Below, one piece after another: positions 35,020 through 48,733 of a stretch of 64,000 nt of DNA. The stretch comes from Sipunculus nudus (taxonomy: Eukaryota > Annelida > Sipuncula > Golfingiida > Sipunculidae). A program made the position numbers and the translations under genes. The notes under the pieces are model-generated. The model was given only the letters and a program-made list of their open reading frames with translations, was not told where the DNA came from and did no database searches. The DNA is taken from assembly GCA_026874595.1 (NCBI GenBank), contig CM049309.1, forward strand, positions 26,663,033 to 26,727,032, written 5' to 3'. Every line of letters starts with the position of its first letter. The first letter of the stretch is position 1.

Positions 35020-36058
35020 CTGTCATATACAGAAAATGTCTTACACTTTACAAAGTACTGTGGCTCTTAGCTAAGTGAAGGCATACATGATATATTCTGT
35101 TGTGTAAGACACCGGTGAAGGCACAATTTCACCATGCTCTACTGAATTTTACCAAACTTGCTTACAAAAGTATGGTTGTTCTTTGACATTTTCGTGAAAA
35201 ACCGTGACCTTATAGTTGTTTGTTATATCTATCTTGTCACTAAAACACTTTCCTGGTGTTACATTGTATCCACTGGAAAAATAAGCATTTTAATTCAGAT
35301 GTCAACCCCACTTGGGTTGTATACAGGACCACCGTCAGCTCGGCGAGAACCAACAGGGTATTCGATTGCTTATTGGTTAACTATTTTCAAGCGGTGCATG
35401 GCCCATCTTTGAATGACAGGCGTGCGGAAGCTGCTGGTCAGTCAGCCGGGACTGTGCTTATCTTTATTACCGGCACTTGATAACTGACACTAATTACTGC
35501 AAACACTTCCCTCTGTACTCTTACCCCTGATCTATTATGCAGATCGTAGACTTTTGTTTAGGTCTGTGTCACTGCCCAAAATCACGTCAGGGCCTTCCTA
35601 AATGGGTAAACATCGTGGTTTAGCAAGAACATGTCATAATATATGAAATTGCTGCTTGTTATTTCAGTAAACTTTACGTACTTGCAAGGGCTTATAACTA
35701 TTTCACCCATGTTATTATCTTGTCTTATGTTTTGCTCAATATGTCTATGTATTCTGAATATATTCAAAAGCTGGTTTTAAATATTTTCGTTTCATGACGT
35801 AGCCGAATACTACAAACCGGTAAATATTGCAATGCTTGGCACTCGCCACTTCTTATGTATAATTATTACACTGTACTGTTTGTCCTGTAAGCGTGCGTGT
35901 GTCAGTGTACATCTCTGTGAAAGCCAGCTAACAGCGTCGACATTCACTGAAATCGTTAATATTTTACGCGGTAAATATGGCACCTTGTGAAAAAGTCACC
36001 CTTGTTTTAATATTCATATTACTTGCTGCTGGATGGCTTATAGCACTGTATAATACAT
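35020..36058. other. SMAP intron with a relic of the CCGTATT element
   Basis: The first part shows nothing notable. From about 35830 to 36050, blocks such as GTGTCAGTGTACATCTCTGT, AGCCAGCTAACAGCGTC, CATTCACTGAAATCG and GGTAAATATGGCACC match 13510-13650 and the following CTGCTGGATGGC matches 16345, that is the interior of the TA element at 12402-16966 with the family-A insertion absent. I see no CCGTATT ends here, so this is a fragment. Confidence 0.5.
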
Positions 36059-36933
36059 CAGGGTTCATACACTTATCATGAGAAAAATTTCAAGCACTTT
36101 TCAAGGAACTGAAAAGTTTTTTCCAAGGACATCAAAATTTATGGAAGAACAGTGCTCCTTCACCCATGCATGTTGCTGACATCAAAAGTCTTGTAACACA
36201 TAATAGAAAATAACATTTATAATGAGGAGATGGACCATATAGTGTGATAAAAAGGATAGGAAAGGTAAAATAAGTAATAATTATAAGGAAATGACTCAGG
36301 AAAAGTAACAAATTTAACCGAAAACTATACTAATAGCAATTGAAGTGCCTGTGATTTACCCTTCGTTATATAGCCAGTCTTGGTTTAATACACAACGGCC
36401 CATTGTTTTAACTTTACATTCAAAATGATCACTCATCTTTGGCATGACCTTGACAGTTTTAACTAATCTGATAACGAGGGTCTAAAACCTATAATATCTT
36501 GAATGGGGCTCTGTGATTCGCCGACTAGCTCAAACTTTAGCAAATTATAAGTTCGGCAGAAGGGGTGCCGAAAAACTACGACAGTTTGGCAATCGACAAT
36601 TTGGGGATATTCATTCAAGTTTTCAAATACAAAAAAAAATCAATAAAAGCCTGTAAAATGTTACCCTTATACGATATTTGGGTATACTATTATGAAATTT
36701 TACAAAACAATACAAAAGTCAAACCTCGTATCAGCACGTTAAATATAACGACCTTGTCCTGCACGAGATTTCTGCCGTTTACCGCCAAGACAACTGCGGC
36801 ACGTGTCAAACAAATGCCCGGACAACACCTGTGAAGGTCGTTATCTAACAATCACAGGCGCAGCCAGAATTCTATTCAAACCTGTCCAATATTTCATTAA
36901 AACTTACAGTGTGAAATCTTATTGAAAAAAAAA

Positions 36934-38843
36934 AACAAGGGACCTATGGGTCACTGTGCTCAGCTGACGTTAACCTTGAAGATAAAAATCTAAAATAATA
37001 TCAAATGGAGATAAAGTGTAAGAGGAAGAGGTAATAAAGGCCATGGTTGGTTTATATGATTGGTTTGTATTGATGAGCAAGAAATTGTTGCAAAAAATAT
37101 TTTGTGACCTGACCATGTGTTTCCTAATGTTGAAACTAAAGCATGTGAGCAGTTTGTGAACAAATGATCTGTACTATTACCATGATCATTAGTTGGTTTT
37201 TCGATTAACTGTTGACATTTCAGTAGTTTACACATTTGTTAAATTGAATCTATTTTTTTGTATAATATATATTATTAAATATATATGTATTTTTTAATGA
37301 AATGTATACAGTTGAAATATAGCTAATTAACAACATAAAACAGGGCAAACAAAGCCTGATCTCAAATTCTGCTGAGGCAGGAAAATAATGAACAAATGTT
37401 TGTATTAAATCCTCATTTTTTTATCACATCAATTATTTTCTAATTTAAGTTTATATTTCTATACATTTCCAATTTAACATATATATCTGAATATAAAAGT
37501 TGATTCATAATTCTCAATTGCATCATCATAAATCTCAATCTTGTCAGATAACACCACATCATGCATACAAATGTTTATTATTATTTTTTACCACAAAAAT
37601 ATATCTTTTAAATCTGCAAAACAATAAATATCTAAAAATAATACTTGATTTAGATTTCACAATTTTTAATTGTGTCTTTATTTATCCATAATGTGCTTCA
37701 TATTTTATAATAATTTAAGCATACTGATGGGTTCAATTATATTTGTTAAAATCATTTAATAGAAAACTGATTTCTTTAAAAATGCTACATTACACAACAT
37801 TGCATCTTCTGGATTACACCTTGAATTATTTTTTCAAGGAAAGTTTTTGCATATCGGAGTGGAAACAGCATTACAATTAAGGAGATACAGTGAAAACAAT
37901 AACAATTAATGCATAACACTTGGTGGGTTGGGTTTGCCGGGGGGGGGGGGGGGGGTGGGGGGGTGGTGATATGAGAATAACTGTACACCTGTCACAGCGG
38001 GGGATCTCCCCCAGTGACTGTAACAAATTAGAAACCCTGGCACAGCTGACTTCCAGTGACCTGGAGTGGGACCCTGCATCTGAAATCAAAGCAAGTGACT
38101 ACAGAAAAAAAAATCAATAACTAGCTTAATTTTCAAGCTTTTATTTTCAAATTTCAGATTTAGACAAACTAAATATTTATGTTAACATGCTGTGAAAATT
38201 AAATCAATGGTGCTTACAGGAAAAAAACGTGCCATGGTCAAAGTTGGGCAAAATTTAAGGTACTGATTTTTTTTTATGCTAATAACTTAAAAAATTTACA
38301 AAATTCAGATCTAATTTTGGGTAAACAATTGAATCTTAATTAAACATAGTTATATATTTGAGAAAATAGACTCTAGTTTCAAAATATTTCATGTTATGTG
38401 AGTTAATATTTTTCTTGATTTTTTAAAAAGTCCATTATGTTTGGGCCCATAACTTAAAGAATTTAGACTTTACAGACTTAATTTCTGGCATGTACATAGG
38501 AACTATATAGAGGAATATTTATGGTAAATATGAGGAGAAACAGATGAGTGGTTTTGATATTAGGCAGTCCTGAAGTTTGAAAATAGGATTTTAATAAATA
38601 ATTGAGGTTTTTCCTATATTTCTCAAAGGAACGAAGTCGCAAAGACCCAGTTTTCGGCTTGGTAGGAGATCTTGGGGACATCTAACATTATGCTGAATTT
38701 TGGATTCCTAGGTCTTACGGTTTCAAAACGTGCCACATCTACGGACAGACGGCCGGACAGACGGCCGGACGCACAGACCGACGGACGACGGACAATGGAC
38801 CACGACTATAGCTCAGATGACTTATAGTCACCTGAGCTAAAAA
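36934..38843 (+). mobile_element. Family-A element, 1.9 kb (complete)
   Basis: It starts AACAAGGGACCTATGGGTCA and GTGCTCAGCTG and ends CTCAGATGACTTATAGTCAC then CTGAGCTAAAAA. It contains a G-rich tract at 37938-37970 and a tetramer run at 38744-38790. It is inserted in the hAT-like element. Confidence 0.72.
37938..37970 (+). repeat. G-run with quadruplex potential
   Basis: An almost pure run of G broken by single T bases on the plus strand. Several G-runs in close order could form a G-quadruplex. Confidence 0.85.
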
Positions 38844-39453
38844 ACGTGCCATGGTCAAACTTGGGCAAAATTTAAGGTACCAATTTTATATTTTTGCCAA
38901 TATTTAAAAAAATTTAACAGATTTTGATCTAATTTTTGGTATAAAATTTAATTTTGATCAATTAAAGTTGTATTACTGAAAAAAAGTCCCTACCTTTGAC
39001 ACTTTTGGTCTTAAGTGACCAAATATCTTCCTGATTTTTTACAAAGTCCATTATGTTTGGGCCCATAACTTTTTTAAATTAAATAATACTGTTTTAATTT
39101 CTGGCATGTACATAGGAACTATATAGTGGAATATTTATGGTAAATATGAAGAAAACCAGATGAGTGGTTTTGATATTAGGCAGTCCTGAAGTGTGAAAAT
39201 AGATTTCTAATAAAAAATTGAGGTTTTTCCTTAATATCTCAAAGAAAAGTCCCATTGACCCAATTTTCGGCATGGTAGGAGATTTTGGGGACATCTAACT
39301 GTATGGAGAATTTCAGATTCGTAGGTCCAATGGTGTCGAAACGTGCCAGTCTTACGGATGGACATCCGGACAGACGGACGGACGGACGGACAGACAGACG
39401 GACAATGGACCACGACTATAGCTCAGATGACTTATAGTCAGCTGAGCTAAAAA
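38844..39453 (+). mobile_element. Family-A tail, tandem second copy
   Basis: Starts ACGTGCCATGGTCAAACTTG exactly where the preceding element ends and repeats its last 600 bp to a complete terminal hairpin and AAAAA. The same phrase occurs inside the preceding element at 38227, so the tail region is present twice in direct order. Confidence 0.72.
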
Positions 39454-40325
39454 ATTTACCTATTTCGGACAAACAGTATTTATCTTTAATTGGATTGACC
39501 CGCGTTAAAACTGTATTTAGCTGGTCTTAGTGAGCTAACAAAGACAATCACAGTGCGTACACATGAAACGCGCATGTACCAAGAAAAAAAAGCGCAACCG
39601 GTGGGTAAACTTAAAAACCATTAACCAAAACAAAGTCGGCTGGGGTTCGTTGGGGTAATATGACCCCTCTGATACCAATGTAAAATGTAAAGTAATCTTG
39701 ATTTAAACAACATATTCTACTGAGCGAATTATAGTTTTATATTATTATCAGCCCTCACATTTGAATTGTTCCCAACCTGTATTTTTCACACATTTTATTC
39801 CCCTGGTTTGTTCCCAGATAATTATTTCATTTGGACAATTCTTCTCAATAGCTATATTAATAATCTCTGTAGTATTACATTTCAATTTAAATTATAAATC
39901 TTGCAAAATACTTCCGTGAACTCGCCTAGCATGTAGTGAGTTTTCAATTAAAGAGCATTTATACGTATCTCAGGGGAAATCTCCACGATCTTTACAGTAA
40001 AGCAGCTCAATTACTATTTGATAAGAAGCATGGTTATAACTCTCGTATGTTAACTTGTAACATCGTCACTTTGACCTCCCAGTCTCATTATCATCCACGA
40101 TTGGGTTCATTCAATTTCATACATTTGATTGACGTTGAAATACCCGAAAGTCCATATTAAAATACCAGGTATGCATAAACACAACATACACCAAACTCTT
40201 TCACAAAATTTTATTTTTTCAAGCACTTTTCCAAACCACTCTCTCTTTTTAAGCACTTTTCAGGCCCTTGAAATTGAAATGACTAAATTCAAGCACTTTT
40301 CAAGGTGCGTACGAACCCTGTACAT

Positions 40326-41287
40326 AAAACCAGTTCAGATCTTGTTGGCGAACTCTGTCAATCAACATCGGAATTCAATGATTTGTTTTTACATTATAAA
40401 CCATATTTAAGTCTGGATACAGTTTTATATTATTAAGATGTCATTTAAAAACTTTAAGAAAAAAATAAACTATTTAATGCTTAATATGCCTATTCAATAT
40501 TCGGTAATCTATAGGTTTCATCATTTAGGATGATATCGGTTTCATGTTCAATTATGATTCTGAGTAGGGGATACGTTGGCATTTCGAATGTTTGCTCATA
40601 GTGATAAGAGTAATTGTTGCTAATCAGTCACTTCACACCTGACGCGTGTCCCGGCACGGTGGCCCATGACCTAATTACTGATGACCAGCCACTTGGAGCA
40701 GTAAGCTCCGCCTACTTCTGTTTGACAGTTCTTGAGATGTCATTTCGTGATAAAATTTCGTCTTTTTCACCATGAGAAACTATTTAATTTTCAATTTTTT
40801 TTTTATCGAAACCAGTTCATATTAGAATATATAATGAAAATATAAAACTGTCACTTGCGCTGATACTCCTGTTTTCGGTTCAAAACGAAATTTCTCTTCC
40901 CAAACAAGTTTTGGCCTTTTTCTCAAAACAACAAATCAACAGACTGCATGGTCTGCAACGCGATATATCTCAAAAACCAAAAAACAGTGTTTTCAAATTT
41001 TGCATATAGGTAAGTTGAGATGTAATCTAAAATGCGTTTTTTTCTTTTGTTGATATCTGTTTTAGTTTAGCAGTTATACACCATTTAAAAAAAAATATGC
41101 ATTGTTTGTATCATAAATTTTTTTAAAATTGAAAATTCAATAGGAAAAAAAGATTATAAACATACAAAAAAAATGCCTGAAGATATTCGTATGTACTTCC
41201 ATGTAATACTATTTTTACATACACATTCTTTGCCAAATGTGAGATATATCGCATTAAAAAAAATATAAAATCAATAATTTAAAGTTT
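40326..41287. other. SMAP intron, no feature recognised
   Basis: Non-repetitive within this window; AT-rich with many A and T runs. No open frame of note. Confidence 0.45.
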
Positions 41288-43492
41288 AACAAGGGACCCA
41301 TGGGTCACAGCGCTCAGCTGATTGTGATTTGACTATAAATGTTTCTCCACTGTGATACTATATCAAGTCGATAAAGCTTATGAATATCATGGACATGTTG
41401 GGCGATTATAAAGGAATGTAATGTATAATGTGAGTAAATGATAAATGAAATTACCTGACTGATGGGTTAATAGAGTCAAATATAGTGGTTTATTTTTTAT
41501 TTATTTAGGAGGGGTTGAAAATTGTGATATATTTGAGCAAATATGAATGCAATGACAGCAGTAATAAGCAGTAGTAGAATGATGATAAGGCTATTTGTTG
41601 AAGGATCTAAAGTGTATGGTAGTCAATTAGACAGATATGATGTTATGATTAACTATGCTGATGATGTGATTTATGAATTTGTGACTGTATGACACAATAT
41701 CTCTTTAGTCTTGACAAGGTACATTATTGTGATGCCCACTATGTCTACATATTACACAATATTGACATAATTTCTGGCATGTACATAGGTACCTATGGAC
41801 AAATAGTTATACAAAATATTAAAGTATGAATATATCTGATTCATCTTGTTCTTGCTTACTGAGGCTGACTTTGGGATGGGGTTCGGAGAAGGGAAAAGTG
41901 AGGGCAGCATGAAGGTGGATGTAGAAATATTCTATTGTAATGTTTTTCATTTACATAAGAATATGAAAAGCTAAGAGGAAAGGGGCCCTCCTACTTGGTT
42001 ATAGTAAAGTTCTAAATATATGATTGCAAACTAATACTCTGACAAGACTGTCATGAAGAAAAACAGTAAAATTTTGAGATACTGTGATGCATATGAAAAT
42101 TTACAGATGGACAGGCAAGTGGACAGAATGGACTAATACCTTAATTTCACTTTCAAGGGAATAATGCATTTAAGTTTATATATAATCATATTTTTCTTAA
42201 GCATATCCATTTTTTCCATTAAGAAGTTTTTATCTGAATCATTTTTTTATTTACAGGTTTTATAAATTTTTAATAAAAAAAAAAACCTGAAAATATAAGT
42301 TAAAATATTAGAATTGTTGCAAAAGTTGCAATCATTATATATACAGAGTAAAAAACTGAAACTATAAGTTAAAATTTTAGAATTGTTGCAAAAGTTGCAA
42401 TCATCATATATCCAGAGTGTAGCTCATATTGGGTCATATTATGCATACACATATATTCTATTATTTTTAAATCATAAATGTTTAAACTGAATTTAAAAGA
42501 AAATAATGCCACAACATGGCATCTGCAAGAATATTCCTTGAATCACTATTAAAAAGTTTTGCACATTGGAGTTTTCAGTACATGCTTAATTTTATTCACC
42601 AAAATAAAATAAAAGTAAATTTGATAAAATAAAACATCTTTTCAAATAAAGTATACACACTGTTGGTTGAATGAGGGACAAACAATATCATTGTGCTAAT
42701 TACTATCCCAGTTTTAATTTATTACTGGAATTAATAGTCAATTTCACACCTGGTGAAGTTTTTACTCTTGTATGAAAACATGAACAAAAGCTATTCTTTC
42801 CAATCAATTTCTTTGAAATTTTAGATTTTAAAAGATTAAATCCTTATGTATATATGCTGTGAAAATTAAATCAACAGTGCCAAAGTTGGACAAAATTTAA
42901 GGTATTGATTTTTTATTTATGCTAATAACTTGAAAAATTTGCAAAATTCAGATCTAATTTTGGGTAAACAATTGAATCTTGATTAAATAAAGTTATATTC
43001 TTGAAAAAAAGTCTCTAGGTTCAGCAATTCTCATGTTAGGTGAGTAAATATATTTCCTGATTTTTTTAAAAAATTGCATTATGTTTTGGCCCATAACTTC
43101 AAAATAATACCCAATACTATTTTATTATTTATTTATTTAGGAGGGGTTGAAAATTGCGATATATTTGAGCAAATATGAATGCAATGACAGCAGTAATAAG
43201 CAGAAGTAGAATTATGATAAGGCTATTTGTTGAAGGATCTAAAGTGTATGGAAGTCTGCAAGATTTCAATTTGACAGATATGATGTTATGATTACATTAT
43301 TGTGTTGCCCACTATGTCCACATATTACACAATATTGACATAATTTCTGGCATGTACATAGGTACCTATGGACGAATAGTTATACAAAATATTAAAATAT
43401 GAATATATCTGATTCATCTTGTTCTTGTTTACTGAGGCTGACTTTGGGATGGGGTTCGGAGAAGGGAAAAGTGAGGACAGCACAGAGGTGGA

Positions 43493-43495
43493 TGT

Positions 43496-43561
<66 letters not shown>

Positions 43562-43580
43562 TGAGAGACAGAGAGAGGGG
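43493..43580. repeat. (GA)n and (GACA)n microsatellite
   Basis: GA run followed by GACA repeats. Open frames here encode only Ser/Leu repeats. Confidence 0.95.
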
Positions 43581-44416
43581 ATGGAGCATTGAACAGTACT
43601 TAAAACACCTGGAAGGTTAAAATCTAAAATATTATGAAAAATAGATCAAGTCTGATCGGAAAAGGTAATCTTGGCCATGGTTGGTTGATATGATTGAAGA
43701 AATTGTTGCAAATAATATTTTGAGATCCGACCATGTGTTTCCAATGGTTACCTTTTTGATAAGCTGTTGACAGTTCAACAGTTTACAGATTTGTCTAATT
43801 TTTTTTATTTTTTAATAAACCTATTTTTCTATTTTATCATATGTATACATTAGCCATAAAGTCCCCACTTAAAAGGTGGAAGGATTGATGGGGGGGGGGG
43901 GGGGTGAGGGGGCTATGATGGGAGTTACAATGCATAAGTCTCTCTGTATATATTATCTTTAATTGTTAAATTTTATGGAATAGCATTAGAACTATTGTTC
44001 ACAGTGCCAAAAAGCAAGGACTCTGTGGGGTGGGGGAAGGGAATGGTGGGAGTTACAGCGCCCTTGCATATTCATACAGGATATGAAATTTAATTTCAAG
44101 TGCTTACAGGGAAAAAAAGTTTATTCATAATTTAAAATATTTAAGCAGGCAGAAAGGTGGAGAAAAAATTTAAAGCAAATCATTTTAATTCCCATTCTAC
44201 TGAGCCAGGAAAAAATTAACATTAAATGCCTTAATTCCTTTTTTCCCAATAAATAATTTTTTCCAGGTTGAAAAATGTAACTATACATTTACAGTATAAC
44301 ATACATATATGAATATTTCAGTTGATTCACATTTCTAAATTGCTTCAACATTCACAGCTAATTAAACTGGTTTATGGTACCTGTCAACAGAATGGGGTGT
44401 AGGGAGGATGGGAGGC

Positions 44417-44486
44417 TGAGGGGTGAGAGAGAATGGGAGAGGAAGAGAGAGAGAGAGCAAGAGAGAGTGAGCTAGACTGTCATGGG

Positions 44487-44549
<63 letters not shown>

Positions 44550-44578
44550 GAGCTAGATTACCAGAGAGAGAGAGAGGC
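44417..44578. repeat. Long interrupted (GA)n microsatellite
   Basis: About 160 bp dominated by GA, with short interruptions such as GTGAGCTAGACTGTCATGG and GTGAGCTAGATTACC. It is the expanded equivalent of the tract at 5733-5802. Confidence 0.95.
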
Positions 44579-45817
44579 TCTCTGGTAATTACGGCCTGAC
44601 CCAGCCTGACCCAGACAATCACAGATTGAACAAGTTGAAACTGTTATGTAACACTGCCTAGCACACATTTCACTGACTTGATGTAAACAATCAAGACATG
44701 GTGCTTGAAAACTTGAATGAAATCTACAGTTTTTGATCAACTGGTTTCAATTTTCAGATTTTAACAGATGAAATTCTTATGTGTACATGCTGTGAAAATT
44801 AAATCCACAGCACTAACACTAGTAACAGGAAATAAATGTCCACTGTAAGTCATGTTAATTATCATGCATGCTTTTTACAAAGGAGTTAACTTTTATTCAA
44901 TAATTTCAGGTTGCCCATAGCCAAAAGTACAACTAGCTCAAATGATATGAGAGTTAAACTATTCATTAAAAAATAATTTGAATTATTGGGCAAAATATAA
45001 TTTTAATTAAAAAATATTAACAGTAACATTTGAAAAGATTTCTTTTAATAATATAAATGAAATAAATGATTAAAATAAAATTATAAAATATATTCATGAA
45101 TGCATTAATGAATACATTTTTAAAGTATTTGCACTCAAATTCTTTCTTTTTACCTGTATTAGTATTTGTATTAATTTTCATTATTGAACTATTGAATTTT
45201 TTTTAATCATATTTGAATACAATTATTAAGTATTCTCTCGAGATCTCATATTTATTCAGTTTCAGTCAAACAAAACTGTTGAGAATCCAGAATATACAAA
45301 TTTCACAAATTTAAATAATGATTGTAACTACCTGGTTTTATGGCTTTAATTTATTAAAAAAATTAATATTCACTTTTGAATACTTTCACATCACTGTCAA
45401 GACACTTATGACAATTATTAACATTATAGACATCATAATGAGAACTTGTCTTTAAGACCTAATTTTTTTTTTTTATCACATTTAAAAAATTTTATTAATT
45501 TTTTTAATTTGTATCAGAAAAAAAGAAAATAATCTCTACTATGAAACTAATACATGTGTTAAAAATAACCCAAGGATAAAAACAAACCAATATATTTTAC
45601 AAGGAGCAAACTGGAGTTGGGAATGTTTAATTTTATAAACTGAAACAAAGTTATCAGAAATATAAATTTTAATTACTTACCCAGTATCATGTAAATCTGA
45701 TACAGCCATGAGTCTGAATGTTATTATTCAAACATATTGACATCTTTAATGAGCACTTGTCTTAGTAATTTTTAAAAATTTTTGACATATTTCATTTTTT
45801 TAAAATTTTGTAATAAA

Positions 45818-48504
45818 AACAAGGGACCTATGGGTCACGGCGCTCAGCTGTTATACATGATAAAAAAATATGATTTAGAAATGAGGCACATGCTGGTTTT
45901 ATGTGGTAATAAAAATAAGCTGTATTATGAGTTGTTGTTGTTCAGCTTATGTATGATTTTGATAGTACCTTTGGAGACAGGGAAGAGGATTGATTTCATT
46001 TATTTTATTAACAAATGAAGTGCTTTTGTCACACAGATTTTGACTTGGCCATATAACTTATAAGCAGAACATATAATATAAGAGTTAAACTATTTATTAA
46101 AAATAATTACAAATTTTCCCAAATACAATTTTTATTAAAAATAATAAGTTTATCAAAATTACAAATATTGTCCCAAATATAATTTTTATAAAAAATAATA
46201 AGAGAATTGTATGATTTTTTAAAATAAGATATAACTGAAATGATTATTAAAATAATATTAAAGAATATATTCATGAATGCATTCATGAATACATTTTGAA
46301 AGTATTTGCACTGGTATTCATATACTTTCATTTTTACCTGAATTCCCATTCTTATGAAAGAAATTTTATAATGGAGTACATATTCATATTCGTATTTAAA
46401 TACAATTGCAAAGTATTCGCACCATGTCTGGTATTTATTCAGTTTTCGCCAAACAATGATGTTGAGAATCCAGAATATACACAATTCACACATTTAAATA
46501 ATGATCATAAGTTCCTGGTTTTATGGCTTTTATTTATATTATAAAAAAATAAATGTAATATATTCATTTTGTACTAATTTCACATCAATGTACACACTAG
46601 ACACAGTAGGAATCTAGATTAATATTATCAACTGCATCTTCCTCTATCATTAATTTCCTTCATATGATCCCTAATGATTAGTAATGAATAATATGATTTA
46701 CTTTTTTATCATTAAAATTTAACTGAAAAATACCATTGGTGACTGCATGGTGTTATATGTGACATTCTATCTATAGATACAAGATTCTTATATCATCAGT
46801 AACTGCAAGTTAATTTCCTGTTATTATCAACTAACAAATTCCTTTTCTATTTTTCTTTAATTTGTTATTAAAAACCAATAAAAATTTATTAATTTATTGT
46901 TTATTGTCATGTTGTTGGTTAAAACTACTAGATGAGTTGGGTTGGACACCTGGATCAACTGTGGCTGGCCATAAGCTGCCTGGATGCCCCAGTTTACGCT
47001 GCCTCAAGCATGCATAATTTGCTGAAAGTTCAACAAGGTCAACATACAGGTGACTCAAGAGGGGCTAGAGAGAGCCAAGGTCTGACATGGTCTCATAAAA
47101 ACATTAATAAAAGCTACAATTTTTGGCCAATTTCTTTCAACTTTCTAAACTAAAAAGCTGAAATCCTTATAATTATGTGTGCATGATATGAAAATCATAT
47201 CAACAGTGCTCACAGGAAACAAACATGCCATGGTCAAAGTTGGGCAAAATTTAAGGTACTAATTTTATATTAATACTAATAACTTATAAAATTTGAAAAA
47301 TTCAGAACTAATTTTGGGTATTCAATTGAATCTTGATTAAATGTTACATCCCTGACAAAAAATCTCTAGCTTCAGCAATCCTCTTGTTAAGGGAGTAAAT
47401 ATATTTATTGATTTTTTACAAAGTGCATTATGTTTTGGCCCATAACTTAAAACAATTACCCAATACTGACATCATTTCTTGCATGTGCATAGAGAATGTA
47501 TAGAAAAATATGTATAATATATATGATTAAAGTCAGATCAGTGGTTTAGATATCAGGCAGTCTTGAAGTGTAACAATGGATTTTTAATGGAAAAATGAAG
47601 TTTTTCATTAATATCTCGAAGGTATTAAGTACTAGTGACCAAATTCTTGGCATGGTCGGGGGATTTTTGAGACATCTAAGTGTATGCCAAATTTTAGGAA
47701 TTGAGAGCTGAAGCTGGGGAGCTCAGCTCTTGCAAACCGCATGACACTAACTTGATGTAAACAATATGTTACATGGTGCTTGAAAACTTGAATAAAATCT
47801 ACAGTTTTTGATCAACTGGTTTCAAATTTTTGGTGTTAACAGTTGAAATGTTAACAAAAACATGCTGTGAAAATTAAATCCACAGTACTTACAGGAAAAA
47901 AACGTGCCATGGTCAAATTTGGGCAAAATTTAAGGTACAAATTTTTTATTTTTATTAATATTTTAAAAAATTTAAAAGATTTTCATCTAATTTTTGGTAT
48001 ACAATTTAATTTTGATTAATTAAAATTATATTACTGGAAAAAAGGTCCATAGCTTTAACATTTTTTGTGTTAAGTGATCAAATATCTTTCCTGAATTTTT
48101 AAAAAATGCATTATGTTTGGGCCCATAACTTTTTTAAATTAAATAATACAGACATAATTTCTGGCATGTACATAGGAACTATATAGAGGAATATTTATGG
48201 TTAATATGAGGAAAAACAGATAAGTGGTTTGATATTAGGCAGTCCTGAAGTGTGAAAATAGGTTTTTAATAAAAAATTGAGGTTTTTCCTAAATTTCTCA
48301 AAGGAACGAAGTTGCAAAAACCCAGTTTTCGGCTTGGTAGGAGATCTTGGGGACATCTAACACTATGCCGAATTTTGGATTCCTAGGTCTTACGGTTTCA
48401 AAACGTGCCACATCTACGGACGGACGGACGGCACGACAGACGGACGGACGACGGACAATGGACCACGACTATAGCTCAGATAACTAATAGTCAGCTGAGC
48501 TAAT
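45818..48504 (+). mobile_element. Family-A element, 2.65-kb subfamily, copy 3
   Basis: Same structure as copies 1 and 2: AACAAGGGACCTATGGGTCA start, 22-bp palindrome at 46269-46290, tetramer run, and terminal CTCAGATAACTAATAGTCAG then CTGAGCTAATAAAAAA (two changes in the hairpin loop and stem). Confidence 0.77.
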
Positions 48505-48733
48505 AAAAAATTGAGGTTTTTCCTTAATTTCTCAAAGGAACGAAGTCTCAAAGACCCAGTTTTTCGGCTTGGTAGGAGATCTTGGGGACATCTAACATTA
48601 TGCCAAATTTTGGATTCCTAGGTCTTACGGTTTCAAAACGTGCCACATCTACGGACGGACGGACAGATGGACGGACGACGGACAATGGACCACGACTATA
48701 GCTCAGATGACTTATAGTCAGCTGAGCTAAAAA
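48505..48733 (+). repeat. Direct duplication of the family-A tail
   Basis: TTGAGGTTTTTCCTTAATTT to GACTTATAGTCAGCTGAGCT AAAAA repeats the final 230 bp of copy 3 immediately downstream, this time with an intact terminal hairpin. Confidence 0.85.

Larger units (their letters stand above)
36059..40320. mobile_element. hAT-like DNA transposon (non-autonomous)
   Basis: The left end CAGGGTTCATAC and the inverted right end CAGGGTTCGTACGCACC share the CAGGGTTC(A/G)TAC start, followed in both by a (T)CAAGCACTTTTCAAGG-type block in opposite orientation. CAGGGTTCGTAC with CTTGAAAAGTGCTTGAA is typical of hAT-superfamily termini. TACAT lies immediately outside both ends (36054-36058 and 40321-40325), a possible 5-bp target duplication, although most hAT elements make 8 bp. 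No transposase was recognised. Family-A copies occupy 36934-39453, so the original element was about 1.7 kb. Confidence 0.6.
41288..45700 (+). mobile_element. Composite of family-A copies
   Basis: It starts AACAAGGGACCCATGGGTCA and CAGCGCTCAGCTGATTGTG, paralogous to 4213. At about 41930 it changes to the body of the 19148/63192 subfamily (AAGAGGAAAGGGGCCC), and at about 43120 returns to the first type (TTTATTTAGGAGGGGTTGAA occurs at both 41503 and 43130). The part 43130-45660 parallels 4420-6277 plus 8356-8540, and then 1490-2110. The last stretch includes a decayed 22-bp palindrome at 45095. The mixture suggests an insertion or recombination between two subfamilies. Confidence 0.55.
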
